From contig NW_026869996.1 of NCBI RefSeq assembly GCF_020882245.1, positions 10,714,969-10,778,968 of the forward strand: a stretch of DNA of 64,000 bases, read 5' to 3'. Shown piece by piece: positions 1 to 13,874 of this stretch (position 1 is the stretch's first letter; every line of letters begins with the position of its first letter). The position numbers and the translations under genes were made by a program. This DNA is from Rhopalosiphum padi (taxonomy: Eukaryota; Arthropoda; Insecta; Hemiptera; Aphididae). Under the pieces are notes generated by a model. The model had not been told where the DNA came from and did not search any database. It saw nothing but the letters and a program-made list of their open reading frames with translations.

Positions 1-1226
1 TATAATGAATTTATGCAATTTACATGTAATGGTTATTGAATATAATTTATAGAATATTAATGTAGTGATACAATAGATATTTGTTAATACAGTGAATAAA
101 TGATTATTAAACATCTGAGAACTTTTAATTTTCATTCTTAAAATTTGTCTTAGCTATAAAAATCATATTATTTTTATTACATTTATATGATAATTTTGTT
201 GAATATAACAAATTCATACATTTAACTGCTTATATAATATTTTATTCTCAAGTACGTGTTTTGAAACCTTGACTGTTATATTATGAAAATTATTCCATTT
301 TATGATTTATAACTTTCATATGTTTTGTTTAACCAGATATTATTACTTCATAAGAACTTTAACAAATTATTTTATATGTTAATTTTGACGAATTATACAA
401 TTTATATTTTTTTCATATTGAATAGAAGAAAATTTAAGTTATTGTTCGAGTGTATTATTTATTTTACATTCAAATTCAACAAAATAATTTGGTAGATTTG
501 TACTATCTTTTATGGCTTATCATAATTATTATTTCTTATCATCTGTTATATGATTATATTTCATATCACTTTGCTGTTTTACAATGGTATTTGCATTTAA
601 GTTTTAACTGAAAATTGTTTTTAAATATTTTGTATTAAGAATAAAGTTGTTCAGATAGTTATTGTTTGATTGTTTCCGTTACTGACTTATTCAGTATTTT
701 CCAAATACTAGTTATCATATAAAGATTTTCGTTCTAATTATGGTGTGTAGTAGTGACATTGTTTACTCCAACTATACGCATATATAACTGACTACAATAT
801 TTTCAGATTGCAATACAGCAGACAATGAAAGCCATGGTGAGACATGAATTCGCGATTCTATCAGTTTGGAAAATATAAACATCCTATGATGAAAATGGAC
901 TAGAAGATACTGATAATAATAATTGTTTTATTCAACGTACGTGTAGAGCTTATAATAGAATATAATTTATAGAAAATTAATAGTTATGTAACAAAATGTT
1001 AATGTCATGAAATCCTGACAATAGGACTAAGTAAATGATTCTTATTTACTATAATTAACTTTCATACAATTCATTTAACTTGATACTTCATAAACACTAA
1101 AAAACATGATTTTATATGATCATTTTGACGAATATCAAAAATTCATGTTTTAAACTGCTTATAAAGCACTGAGTTATCGAGTCATTCTCTAATTATTATA
1201 TATATTTAACTGATTACATTTTTTTA

Positions 1227-1325
1227 GATGGCAATACAGCAGATGACTCAAGGAATGCTGAGACATTTATTTGTATGCATACAACTTTGGGAAAGTATGA
1301 ACATCCAATTTTGAAAATGAACTAA
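1227..1325 (+). other. Box U2 with 32-codon conserved frame
   Basis: Box U2 follows a T-tract ending in TTTTTTTAG. Reading from the G of that AG gives an open frame of 32 codons and a stop, with no indel relative to intact U3 copies. Key residues include AETF near codons 11-14, TTLGKYEHP at 19-27 and LKMN at the end. In this copy the frame is open back to 1173 with no stop. Other copies are at 4441-4539, 6923-7021, 10137-10235, 12619-12717, 15101-15199, 56683-56781 and 62288-62386. Most codon differences from U3 change the amino acid, so I see no sign of purifying selection. I do not recognise the peptide. It is best described as a fossil exon or random open frame fixed in the satellite. Confidence 0.45.
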
Positions 1326-3105
1326 CGAATACTGATTATAATGAATTTATGCAATTTACATGTAATGGTTATTAGGTATTGTAGATATAAAATTAATAGC
1401 AATGTATCTAAAAGTTACTCAAATGCTTCCCTGACCATAATATTAATTAAATTATTTAATTTATTATTATTAACTTGCATACATTTCATTTAAGCAGATA
1501 CTTTATAAACACTATAAAACATGATTTTATATGATAATTTTGACGTATATTAAATATTTATTTTTTGATCTGCTTATAAAACAAACGATTCTCAAGTTAA
1601 TCTCTTGAAACCTGGACCACTATATTAAGAAAATGATTCTAATTTTTTATTATTAACTTGCATACATTTCATTTAAGCAGATACTTCATTAAAACTATAA
1701 AACATGATTTTATATGATAATTTTGACAAATATTAAATATTTATTTTTTGATCTGCTTATAAAACAAACAATTATCAAGTTAATCTCTTGAAACCTGGAC
1801 CACTATATTAAGAAAATGATTCTTATTTATTATTATTAACTTGCATACATCTTATTTAAGATGATACTTCATTAAAACTATAAAACATGATTTTATATGA
1901 TAATTTTGACAAATATTAAATATTTTTTTTTTGATCTGCTTATAAAACAAACAATTCTCAAGTTAATCTCTTGAAACCTGGACCACTATATTAAGAAAAT
2001 GATTCTAATTTATTATTATTAACTTGCATACATTTCATTTAAGCAGATACTTTATAAACACTATAAAACATGATTTTATATGATAATTTTGACAAATATT
2101 AAATATTTTTTTTTTGATCTGCTTATAAAACAAACAATTCTCAAGTTAATCTCTTGAAACCTGGACCACTATATTAAGAAAATGATTCTAATTTTTTATT
2201 ATTAACTTGCATACATCTTATTTAAGATGATACTTCATTAAAACTATAAAACATGATTTTATATGATAATTTTGATAAATATTAAATATTTATTTTTTGA
2301 TCTGCTTATAAAACAAACAATTATCAAGTTAATCTCTTGAAACCTGGACCACTATATTAAGAAAATGATTCTAATTTATTATTATTAACTTGCATACATC
2401 TCATTTAAGCAGATACTTCATTAAAACTATAAAACATGATTTTATATGATAATTTTGACAAATATTAAATATTTTTTTTTTGATCTGCTTATAAAACAAA
2501 CAATTCTCAAGTTAATCTCTTGAAACCTGGACCACTATATTAAGAAAATGATTCTAATTTTTTATTATTAACTTGCATACATCTTATTTAAGATGATACT
2601 TCATTAAAACTATAAAACATGATTTTATATGATAATTTTGACAAATATTAAATATTTTTTTTTTGATCTGCTTATAAAACAAACAATTCTCAAGTTAATC
2701 TCTTGAAACCTGGACCACTATATTAAGAAAATGATTCTAATTTTTTATTATTAACTTGCATACATCTCATTTAAGCAGATACTTCATTAAAACTATAAAA
2801 CATGATTTTATATGATAATTTTGACAAATATTAAATATTTATTTTTTGATCTGCTTATAAAACAAACAATTATCAAGTTAATCTCTTGAAACCTGGACCA
2901 CTATATTAAGAAAATGATTCTAATTTTTTATTATTAACTTGCATACTCCTCATTTAAGCAAATACTTCATTAAAACTATAAAACATGATTTTATATGATA
3001 AATTTGACAAATATTAAATATTTATTTTTTGATCTGCTTATAAAACATTGAGTTATCGAGTCATTCTCCAATTATTATATTTATTTAACTGGATAAATTT
3101 TTTTA

Positions 3106-3203
3106 GATCCAAATACAGCAGATATTCAAGGGATGCTGAAACATTATTTGGTATTCAAACAACTCTGGAAAAGTATGAACATCAAATTTTGAAAATAAAC
3201 TAA
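3106..3203 (+). other. Box U3, frameshifted form (array 1, copies 1-5)
   Basis: This is the U3 box at the end of the HOR. It reads AGATCCAAATACAGCAG and then CAGATATTCAAGG, where intact copies have CAGATCACTCAAGG. The 1-bp loss breaks the 32-codon frame. The same form is present at 5588-5685, 8802-8899, 11284-11381 and 13766-13863, so the change arose once and spread through five HORs. Confidence 0.6.
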
Positions 3204-3214
3204 CGAATACTGAT

Positions 3215-5696
3215 TATAATGAATTTATGCAATTTACATGTAATGGTTATTGAATATAATTTATAGAATATTAATGTAGTGATACAATAGATATTTGTTA
3301 ATACAGTGAATAAATGATTATTAAACATCTGAGAACTTTTAATTTTCATTCTTAAAATTTGTCTTAGCTATAAAAATCATATTATTTTTATTACATTTAT
3401 ATGATAATTTTGTTGAATATAACAAATTCATACATTTAACTGCTTATAAAATATTTTATTCTCAAGTACGTGTTTTGAAACCTTGACTGTTATATTATGA
3501 AAATTATTCCATTTTATGATTTATAACTTTCATATGTTTTGTTTAACCAGATATTATTACTTCATAAGAACTTTAACAAATTATTTTATATGTTAATTTT
3601 GACGAATTATACAATTTATATTTTTTTCATATTGAATAGAAGAAAATTTAAGTTATTGTTCGAGTGTATTATTTATTTTATATTCAAATTCAACAAAATA
3701 ATTTGGTAGATTTGTACTATCTTTTATGGCTTATCATAATTATTATTTCTTATCATCTGTTATATGATTATATTTCATATCACTTTGCTGTTTTACAATG
3801 GTATTTGCATTTAAATTTTAACTGAAAATTGTTTTTAAATATTTTGTATTAAGAATAAAGTTGTTCAGATAGTTATTGTTTGATTGTTTCCGTTACTGAC
3901 TTATTCAGTATTTTCCAAATACTAGTTATCATATAAAGATTTTCGTTCTAATTATGGTGTGTAGTAGTGACATTGTTTACTCCAACTATACGCATATATA
4001 ACTGACTACAATATTTTCAGATTGCAATACAGCAGACAATGAAAGCCATGGTGAGACATGAATTCGCGATTCTATCAGTTTGGAAAATATAAACATCCTA
4101 TGATGAAAATGGACTAGAAGATACTGATAATAATAATTGTTTTATTCAACGTAAGTGTAGAGCTTATAATAGAATATAATTTATAGAAAATTAATAGTTA
4201 TGTAACAAAATGTTAATGTCATGAAATCCTGACAATAGGACTAAGTAAATGATTCTTATTTACTATAATTAACTTTCATACAATTCATTTAACTTGATAC
4301 TTCATAAACACTAAAAAACATGATTTTATATGATCATTTTGACGAATATCAAAAATTCATGTTTTAAACTGCTTATAAAGCACTGAGTTATCGAGTCATT
4401 CTCTAATTATTATATATATTTAACTGATTAAATTTTTTTAGATGGCAATACAGCAGATGACTCAAGGAATGCTGAGACATTTATTTGTATGCATACAACT
4501 TTGGGAAAGTATGAACATCCAATTTTGAAAATGAACTAACGAATACTGATTATAATGAATTTATGCAATTTACATGTAATGGTTATTAGGTATTGTTGAT
4601 ATAAAATTAATAGCAATGTATCTAAAAGTTACTCAAATGCTTCCCTGACCATAATATTAATTAAATTATTTAATTTATTATTATTAACTTGCATACATTT
4701 CATTTAAGCAGATACTTTATAAACACTATAAAACATGATTTTATATGATAATTTTGACGTATATTAAAAATTTATTTTTTGATCTGCTTATAAAACAAAC
4801 AATTCTCAAGTTAATCTCTTGAAACCTGGACCACTATATTAAGAAAATGATTCTAATTTTTTATTATTAACTTGCATTCAATTCATTTAAGCAGATTTTT
4901 CATTAAAACTATAAAACATGATTTTATATGATAATTTTGACAAATATTAAATATTTTTTTTTTGATCTGCTTATAAAACAAACAATTCTCAAGTTAATCT
5001 CTTGAAACCTGGACCACTATTTTAAGAAAATGATTCTAATTTTTTATTATTAACTTGCATACATCTCATTTAAGCAGATACTTCATTAAAACTATAAAAC
5101 ATGATTTTATATGATAATTTTGACAAATATTAAATATTTATTTTTTGATCTGCTTATAAAACAAACAATTATCAAGTTAATCTCTTGAAACCTGGACCAC
5201 TATATTAAGAAAATGATTCTAATTTTTTATTATTAACTTGCATACTTCTCATTTAAGCAAATACTTCATTAAAACTATAAAACATGATTTTATATGATAA
5301 TTTTGACGAATATTAAATATTTATTTTTTGATCTGCTTATAAAACAAACAATTATCAAGTTAATCTCTTGAAACCTGGACCACTATATTAAGAAAATGAT
5401 TCTTATTTATTATTATTAACTTGCATACATCTTATTTAAGATTATACTTCATTAAAACTATAAAACATGATTTTATATGATAATTTTGACGTATATTAAA
5501 AATTTATTTTTTGATCTGCTTATAAAACATTGAGTTATCGAGTCATTCTCCAATTATTATATTTATTTAACTGGATAAATTTTTTTAGATCCAAATACAG
5601 CAGATATTCAAGGGATGCTGAAACATTATTTGGTATTCAAACAACTCTGGAAAAGTATGAACATCAAATTTTGAAAATAAACTAACGAATACTGAT
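3215..5696 (+). repeat. Satellite A HOR copy 2 (4 monomers)
   Basis: This copy is 2482 bp, exactly 4 x 183 bp shorter than copy 1, with monomers at 4781-5512. U1 is at 4021-4150, U2 at 4441-4539 and U3 at 5588-5685. The donor-like site after U1 reads GTAAGT. It carries the CATCTGAG and TTTTATGATTT variants. Its monomer block closely resembles those of copies 4 and 5, including a diagnostic ACTATTTTAAG near 5018. Confidence 0.95.
4021..4150 (+). other. Exon-like box U1 (acceptor, 130 bp, donor)
   Basis: Box U1 is preceded by AACTGACTACAATATTTTCAG, which holds a branch-point-like CTGAC and a pyrimidine-rich tract ending in CAG, and it is followed by GTAAGT, a consensus 5' splice site. The distance is 130 bp in every complete copy: 807-936, 4021-4150, 6503-6632, 9717-9846, 12199-12328, 14681-14810, 56263-56392 and 61868-61997. 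The donor reads GTAAGT in copies 2-5 and GTACGT in copies 1 and 6 and in array 2. The branch-like site reads CTAAC in the last two copies. All three reading frames contain stops, so it is not an intact internal coding exon. It could be a pseudo-exon, part of a non-coding transcript, or chance. The homology to U2 and U3 is direct: all share GCAATACAGCAG or AAATACAGCAG. Confidence 0.5.
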
Positions 5697-8600
5697 TATA
5701 ATGAATTTATGCAATTTACATGTAATGGTTATTGAATATAATTTATAGAATATTAATGTAGTGATACAATAGATATTTGTTAATACAGTGAATAAATGAT
5801 TATTAAACACCTGAGAACTTTTAATTTTCATTCTTAAAATTTGTCTTAGCTATAAAAATCATATTATTTTTATTACATTTATATGATAATTTTGTTGAAT
5901 ATAACAAATTCATACATTTAACTGCTTATAAAATATTTTATTCTCAAGTACGTGTTTTGAAACCTTGACTGTTATATTATGAAAATTATTCCATTTTAAC
6001 ATTTATAACTTTCATATGTTTTGTTTAACCAGATATTATTACTTCATAAGAACTTTAACAAATTATTTTATATGTTAATTTTGACGAATTATACAATTTA
6101 TATTTTTTTCATATTGAATAGAAGAAAATTTAAGTTATTGTTCGAGTGTATTATTTATTTTACATTCAAATTCAACAAAATAATTTGGTAGATTTGTACT
6201 ATCTTTTATGGCTTATCATAATTATTATTTCTTATCATCTGTTATATGATTATATTTCATATCACTTTGCTGTTTTACAATGGTATTTGCATTTAAATTT
6301 TAACTGAAAATTGTTTTTAAATATTTTGTATTAAGAATAAAGTTGTTCAGATAGTTATTGTTTGATTGTTTCCGTTACTGACTTATTCAGTATTTTCCAA
6401 ATACTAGTTATCATATAAAGATTTTCGTTCTAATTATGGTGTGTAGTAGTGACATTGTTTACTCCAACTATACGCATATATAACTGACTACAATATTTTC
6501 AGATTGCAATACAGCAGACAATGAAAGCCATGGTGAGACATGAATTCGCGATTCTATCAGTTTGGAAAATATAAACATCCTATGATGAAAATGGACTAGA
6601 AGATACTGATAATAATAATTGTTTTATTCAACGTAAGTGTAGAGCTTATAATAGAATATAATTTATAGAAAATTAATAGTTATGTAACAAAATGTTAATG
6701 TCATGAAATCCTGACAATAGGACTAAGTAAATGATTCTTATTTACTATAATTAACTTTCATACAATTCATTTAACTTGATACTTCATAAACACTAAAAAA
6801 CATGATTTTATATGATCATTTTGACGAATATCAAAAATTCATGTTTTAAACTGCTTATAAAGCACTGAGTTATCGAGTCATTCTCTAATTATTATATATA
6901 TTTAACTGATTAAATTTTTTTAGATGGCAATACAGCAGATGACTCAAGGAATGCTGAGACATTTATTTGTATGCATACAACTTTGGGAAAGTATGAACAT
7001 CCAATTTTGAAAATGAACTAACGAATACTGATTATAATGAATTTATGCAATTTACATGTAATGGTTATTAGGTATTGTTGATATAAAATTAATAGCATTG
7101 TATCTAAAAGTTACTCAAATGCTTCCCTGACCATAATATTAATTAAATTATTTAATTTATTATTATTAACTTGCATACATTTCATTTAAGCAGATACTTT
7201 ATAAACACTATAAAACATGATTTTATATGATAATTTTGACGTATATTAAAAATTTATTTTTTGATCTGCTTATAAAACAAACAATTCTCAAGTTAATCTC
7301 TTGAAACCTGGACCACTATATTAAGAAAATGATTCTAATTTTTTATTATTAACTTGCATTCAATTCATTTAAGCAGATTTTTCATTAAAACTATAAAACA
7401 TGATTTTATATGATAATTTTGACAAATATTAAATATTTTTTTTTTGATCTGCTTATAAAACAAACAATTCTCAAGTTAATCTCTTGAAACCTGGACCACT
7501 ATATTAAGAAAATGATTCTAATTTTTTATTATTAACTTGCATTCAATTCATTTAAGCAGATTTTTCATTAAAACTATAAAACATGATTTTATATGATAAT
7601 TTTGACAAATATTAAATATTTTTTTTTTGATCTGCTTATAAAACAAACAATTCTCAAGTTAATCTCTTGAAACCTGGACCACTATATTAAGAAAATGATT
7701 CTAATTTTTTATTATTAACTTGCATTCAATTCATTTAAGCAGATTTTTCATTAAAACTATAAAACATGATTAAATATGATAATTTTGACAAATATTAAAT
7801 ATTTTTTTTTTGATCTGCTTATAAAACAAACAATTCTCAAGTTAATCTCTTGAAACCTGGACCACTATATTAAGAAAATGATTCTAATTTTTTATTATTA
7901 ACTTGCATACATCTCATTTAAGCAGATACTTCATTAAAACTATAAAACATGATTTTATATGATAATTTTGACAAATATTAAATATTTATTTTTTGATCTG
8001 CTTATAAAACAAACAATTATCAAGTTAATCTCTTGAAACCTGGACCACTATATTAAGAAAATGATTCTAATTTATTATTATTAACTTGCATACATTTCAT
8101 TTAAGCAGATACTTTATAAACACTATAAAACATGATTTTATATGATAATTTTGACAAATATTAAATATTTTTTTTTTGATCTGCTTATAAAACAAACAAT
8201 TCTCAAGTTAATCTCTTGAAACCTGGACCACTATATTAAGAAAATGATTCTAATTTTTTATTATTAACTTGCATACATCTCATTTAAGCAGATACTTCAT
8301 TAAAACTATAAAACATGATTTTATATGATAATTTTGACAAATATTAAATATTTATTTTTTGATCTGCTTATAAAACAAACAATTATCAAGTTAATCTCTT
8401 GAAACCTGGACCACTATATTAAGAAAATGATTCTAATTTATTATTATTAACTTGCATACATCTCATTTAAGCAGATACTTCATTAAAACTATAAAACATG
8501 ATTTTATATGATAATTTTGACAAATATTAAATATTAATTTTTTGATCTGCTTATAAAACAAACAATTATCAAGTTAATCTCTTGAAACCGGGACCATTAT

Positions 8601-8910
8601 ATTAAGAAAATGATTCTAATTTATTATTATTATTTTTCATACATCTCATTTAAGCAGATACTTCATTAAAACTATAAAACATGATTTTATATGATAATTT
8701 TGACGTATATTAAAAATTTATTTTTTGATCTGCTTATAAAACATTGAGTTATCGAGTCATTCTCCAATTATTATATTTATTTAACTGGATAAATTTTTTT
8801 AGATCCAAATACAGCAGATATTCAAGGGATGCTGAAACATTATTTGGTATTCAAACAACTCTGGAAAAGTATGAACATCAAATTTTGAAAATAAACTAAC
8901 GAATACTGAT
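5697..8910 (+). repeat. Satellite A HOR copy 3 (8 monomers)
   Basis: This copy is 3214 bp, the same length as copy 1 and with the same monomer count (7263-8726), but with a different internal order of monomer variants. It opens with three consecutive monomers carrying TTGCATTCAATTC, near 7355, 7538 and 7721. U1 is at 6503-6632, U2 at 6923-7021 and U3 at 8802-8899. It carries CACCTGAG and TTTTAACATTT, linking its front part to copies 5, 6 and 7. Confidence 0.95.
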
Positions 8911-11392
8911 TATAATGAATTTATGCAATTTACATGTAATGGTTATTGAATATAATTTATAGAATATTAATGTAGTGATACAATAGATATTTGTTAATAC
9001 AGTGAATAAATGATTATTAAACATCTGAGAACTTTTAATTTTCATTCTTAAAATTTGTCTTAGCTATAAAAATCATATTATTTTTATTACATTTATATGA
9101 TAATTTTGTTGAATATAACAAATTCATACATTTAACTGCTTATAAAATATTTTATTCTCAAGTACGTGTTTTGAAACCTTGACTGTTATATTATGAAAAT
9201 TATTCCATTTTATGATTTATAACTTTCATATGTTTTGTTTAACCAGATATTATTACTTCATAAGAACTTTAACAAATTATTTTATATGTTAATTTTGACG
9301 AATTATACAATTTATATTTTTTTCATATTGAATAGAAGAAAATTTAAGTTATTGTTCGAGTGTATTATTTATTTTACATTCAAATTCAACAAAATAATTT
9401 GGTAGATTTGTACTATCTTTTATGGCTTATCATAATTATTATTTCTTATCATCTGTTATATGATTATATTTCATATCACTTTGCTGTTTTACAATGGTAT
9501 TTGCATTTAAATTTTAACTGAAAATTGTTTTTAAATATTTTGTATTAAGAATAAAGTTGTTCAGATAGTTATTGTTTGATTGTTTCCGTTACTGACTTAT
9601 TCAGTATTTTCCAAATACTAGTTATCATATAAAGATTTTCGTTCTAATTATGGTGTGTAGTAGTGACATTGTTTACTCCAACTATACGCATATATAACTG
9701 ACTACAATATTTTCAGATTGCAATACAGCAGACAATGAAAGCCATGGTGAGACATGAATTCGCGATTCTATCAGTTTGGAAAATATAAACATCCTATGAT
9801 GAAAATGGACTAGAAGATACTGATAATAATAATTGTTTTATTCAACGTAAGTGTAGAGCTTATAATAGAATATAATTTATAGAAAATTAATAGTTATGTA
9901 ACAAAATGTTAATGTCATGAAATCCTGACAATAGGACTAAGTAAATGATTCTTATTTACTATAATTAACTTTCATACAATTCATTTAACTTGATACTTCA
10001 TAAACACTAAAAAACATGATTTTATATGATCATTTTGACGAATATCAAAAATTCATGTTTTAAACTGCTTATAAAGCACTGAGTTATCGAGTCATTCTCT
10101 AATTATTATATATATTTAACTGATTAAATTTTTTTAGATGGCAATACAGCAGATGACTCAAGGAATGCTGAGACATTTATTTGTATGCATACAACTTTGG
10201 GAAAGTATGAACATCCAATTTTGAAAATGAACTAACGAATACTGATTATAATGAATTTATGCAATTTACATGTAATGGTTATTAGGTATTGTTGATATAA
10301 AATTAATAGCAATGTATCTAAAAGTTACTCAAATGCTTCCCTGACCATAATATTAATTAAATTATTTAATTTATTATTATTAACTTGCATACATTTCATT
10401 TAAGCAGATACTTTATAAACACTATAAAACATGATTTTATATGATAATTTTGACGTATATTAAAAATTTATTTTTTGATCTGCTTATAAAACAAACAATT
10501 CTCAAGTTAATCTCTTGAAACCTGGACCACTATATTAAGAAAATGATTCTAATTTTTTATTATTAACTTGCATTCAATTCATTTAAGCAGATTTTTCATT
10601 AAAACTATAAAACATGATTTTATATGATAATTTTGACAAATATTAAATATTTTTTTTTTGATCTGCTTATAAAACAAACAATTCTCAAGTTAATCTCTTG
10701 AAACCTGGACCACTATTTTAAGAAAATGATTCTAATTTTTTATTATTAACTTGCATACATCTCATTTAAGCAGATACTTCATTAAAACTATAAAACATGA
10801 TTTTATATGATAATTTTGACAAATATTAAATATTTATTTTTTGATCTGCTTATAAAACAAACAATTATCAAGTTAATCTCTTGAAACCTGGACCACTATA
10901 TTAAGAAAATGATTCTAATTTTTTATTATTAACTTGCATACTTCTCATTTAAGCAAATACTTCATTAAAACTATAAAACATGATTTTATATGATAATTTT
11001 GACGAATATTAAATATTTATTTTTTGATCTGCTTATAAAACAAACAATTATCAAGTTAATCTCTTGAAACCTGGACCACTATATTAAGAAAATGATTCTT
11101 ATTTATTATTATTAACTTGCATACATCTTATTTAAGATTATACTTCATTAAAACTATAAAACATGATTTTATATGATAATTTTGACGTATATTAAAAATT
11201 TATTTTTTGATCTGCTTATAAAACATTGAGTTATCGAGTCATTCTCCAATTATTATATTTATTTAACTGGATAAATTTTTTTAGATCCAAATACAGCAGA
11301 TATTCAAGGGATGCTGAAACATTATTTGGTATTCAAACAACTCTGGAAAAGTATGAACATCAAATTTTGAAAATAAACTAACGAATACTGAT
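8911..11392 (+). repeat. Satellite A HOR copy 4 (4 monomers)
   Basis: This copy is 2482 bp, with monomers at 10477-11208. U1 is at 9717-9846 (GTAAGT follows), U2 at 10137-10235 and U3 at 11284-11381. It is nearly identical to copy 2 along its length, including the ACTATTTTAAG variant. Copies 1-2 and 3-4 therefore form two successive 5696-bp pairs (3214 + 2482). Confidence 0.95.
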
Positions 11393-13874
11393 TATAATGA
11401 ATTTATGCAATTTACATGTAATGGTTATTGAATATAATTTATAGAATATTAATGTAGTGATACAATAGATATTTGTTAATACAGTGAATAAATGATTATT
11501 AAACACCTGAGAACTTTTAATTTTCATTCTTAAAATTTGTCTTAGCTATAAAAATCATATTATTTTTATTACATTTATATGATAATTTTGTTGAATATAA
11601 CAAATTCATACATTTAACTGCTTATAAAATATTTTATTCTCAAGTACGTGTTTTGAAACCTTGACTGTTATATTATGAAAATTATTCCATTTTAACATTT
11701 ATAACTTTCATATGTTTTGTTTAACCAGATATTATTACTTCATAAGAACTTTAACAAATTATTTTATATGTTAATTTTGACGAATTATACAATTTATATT
11801 TTTTTCATATTGAATAGAAGAAAATTTAAGTTATTGTTCGAGTGTATTATTTATTTTACATTCAAATTCAACAAAATAATTTGGTAGATTTGTACTATCT
11901 TTTATGGCTTATCATAATTATTATTTCTTATCATCTGTTATATGATTATATTTCATATCACTTTGCTGTTTTACAATGGTATTTGCATTTAAGTTTTAAC
12001 TGAAAATTGTTTTTAAATATTTTGTATTAAGAATAAAGTTGTTCAGATAGTTATTGTTTGATTGTTTCCGTTACTGACTTATTCAGTATTTTCCAAATAC
12101 TAGTTATCATATAAAGATTTTCGTTCTAATTATGGTGTGTAGTAGTGACATTGTTTACTCCAACTATACGCATATATAACTGACTACAATATTTTCAGAT
12201 TGCAATACAGCAGACAATGAAAGCCATGGTGAGACATGAATTCGCGATTCTATCAGTTTGGAAAATATAAACATCCTATGATGAAAATGGACTAGAAGAT
12301 ACTGATAATAATAATTGTTTTATTCAACGTAAGTGTAGAGCTTATAATAGAATATAATTTATAGAAAATTAATAGTTATGTAACAAAATGTTAATGTCAT
12401 GAAATCCTGACAATAGGACTAAGTAAATGATTCTTATTTACTATAATTAACTTTCATACAATTCATTTAACTTGATACTTCATAAACACTAAAAAACATG
12501 ATTTTATATGATCATTTTGACGAATATCAAAAATTCATGTTTTAAACTGCTTATAAAGCACTGAGTTATCGAGTCATTCTCTAATTATTATATATATTTA
12601 ACTGATTAAATTTTTTTAGATGGCAATACAGCAGATGACTCAAGGAATGCTGAGACATTTATTTGTATGCATACAACTTTGGGAAAGTATGAACATCCAA
12701 TTTTGAAAATGAACTAACGAATACTGATTATAATGAATTTATGCAATTTACATGTAATGGTTATTAGGTATTGTTGATATAAAATTAATAGCAATGTATC
12801 TAAAAGTTACTCAAATGCTTCCCTGACCATAATATTAATTAAATTATTTAATTTATTATTATTAACTTGCATACATTTCATTTAAGCAGATACTTTATAA
12901 ACACTATAAAACATGATTTTATATGATAATTTTGACGTATATTAAAAATTTATTTTTTGATCTGCTTATAAAACAAACAATTCTCAAGTTAATCTCTTGA
13001 AACCTGGACCACTATATTAAGAAAATGATTCTAATTTTTTATTATTAACTTGCATTCAATTCATTTAAGCAGATTTTTCATTAAAACTATAAAACATGAT
13101 TTTATATGATAATTTTGACAAATATTAAATATTTTTTTTTTGATCTGCTTATAAAACAAACAATTCTCAAGTTAATCTCTTGAAACCTGGACCACTATTT
13201 TAAGAAAATGATTCTAATTTTTTATTATTAACTTGCATACATCTCATTTAAGCAGATACTTCATTAAAACTATAAAACATGATTTTATATGATAATTTTG
13301 ACAAATATTAAATATTTATTTTTTGATCTGCTTATAAAACAAACAATTATCAAGTTAATCTCTTGAAACCTGGACCACTATATTAAGAAAATGATTCTAA
13401 TTTTTTATTATTAACTTGCATACTTCTCATTTAAGCAAATACTTCATTAAAACTATAAAACATGATTTTATATGATAATTTTGACGAATATTAAATATTT
13501 ATTTTTTGATCTGCTTATAAAACAAACAATTATCAAGTTAATCTCTTGAAACCTGGACCACTATATTAAGAAAATGATTCTTATTTATTATTATTAACTT
13601 GCATACATCTTATTTAAGATTATACTTCATTAAAACTATAAAACATGATTTTATATGATAATTTTGACGTATATTAAAAATTTATTTTTTGATCTGCTTA
13701 TAAAACATTGAGTTATCGAGTCATTCTCCAATTATTATATTTATTTAACTGGATAAATTTTTTTAGATCCAAATACAGCAGATATTCAAGGGATGCTGAA
13801 ACATTATTTGGTATTCAAACAACTCTGGAAAAGTATGAACATCAAATTTTGAAAATAAACTAACGAATACTGAT
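11393..13874 (+). repeat. Satellite A HOR copy 5 (4 monomers)
   Basis: This copy is 2482 bp, with monomers at 12959-13690. U1 is at 12199-12328 (GTAAGT follows), U2 at 12619-12717 and U3 at 13766-13863. The monomer block matches copies 2 and 4, but the front part carries the CACCTGAG and TTTTAACATTT variants of copies 3, 6 and 7. Confidence 0.95.

Larger units (their letters stand above)
1..3214 (+). repeat. Satellite A HOR copy 1 (8 monomers)
   Basis: This copy is 3214 bp: a 1750-bp backbone and eight 183-bp monomers (1567-3030). Box U1 is at 807-936, U2 at 1227-1325 and the frameshifted U3 at 3106-3203. Diagnostic variants are CATCTGAG near 110, TTTTATGATTT near 300, a GTACGT donor-like site at 937, GATTACATTT before U2, and ACAAACGATTC in the first monomer. 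The last three are shared with copy 6, while the first two are shared with copies 2 and 4, so this copy is a mosaic. Confidence 0.95.

Noticed and set aside
601..660. AATAAA sites in each HOR (for example in GAATAAAG) as polyadenylation signals
   Set aside because: In DNA this AT-rich the hexamer is expected often by chance, and no transcript unit is established.
1228..1314. Small ATG-initiated peptide gene of 28 codons in box U2
   Set aside because: A 28-codon frame is common by chance, a competing frame is equally open, and there is no recognisable product or support for translation.
8580..8600. Possible CENP-B box at GAAACCGGGACC
   Set aside because: Only CGGG is present. The required TTCG part and spacing are absent, and the usual monomer has CCTGG here, so this is a single substitution.
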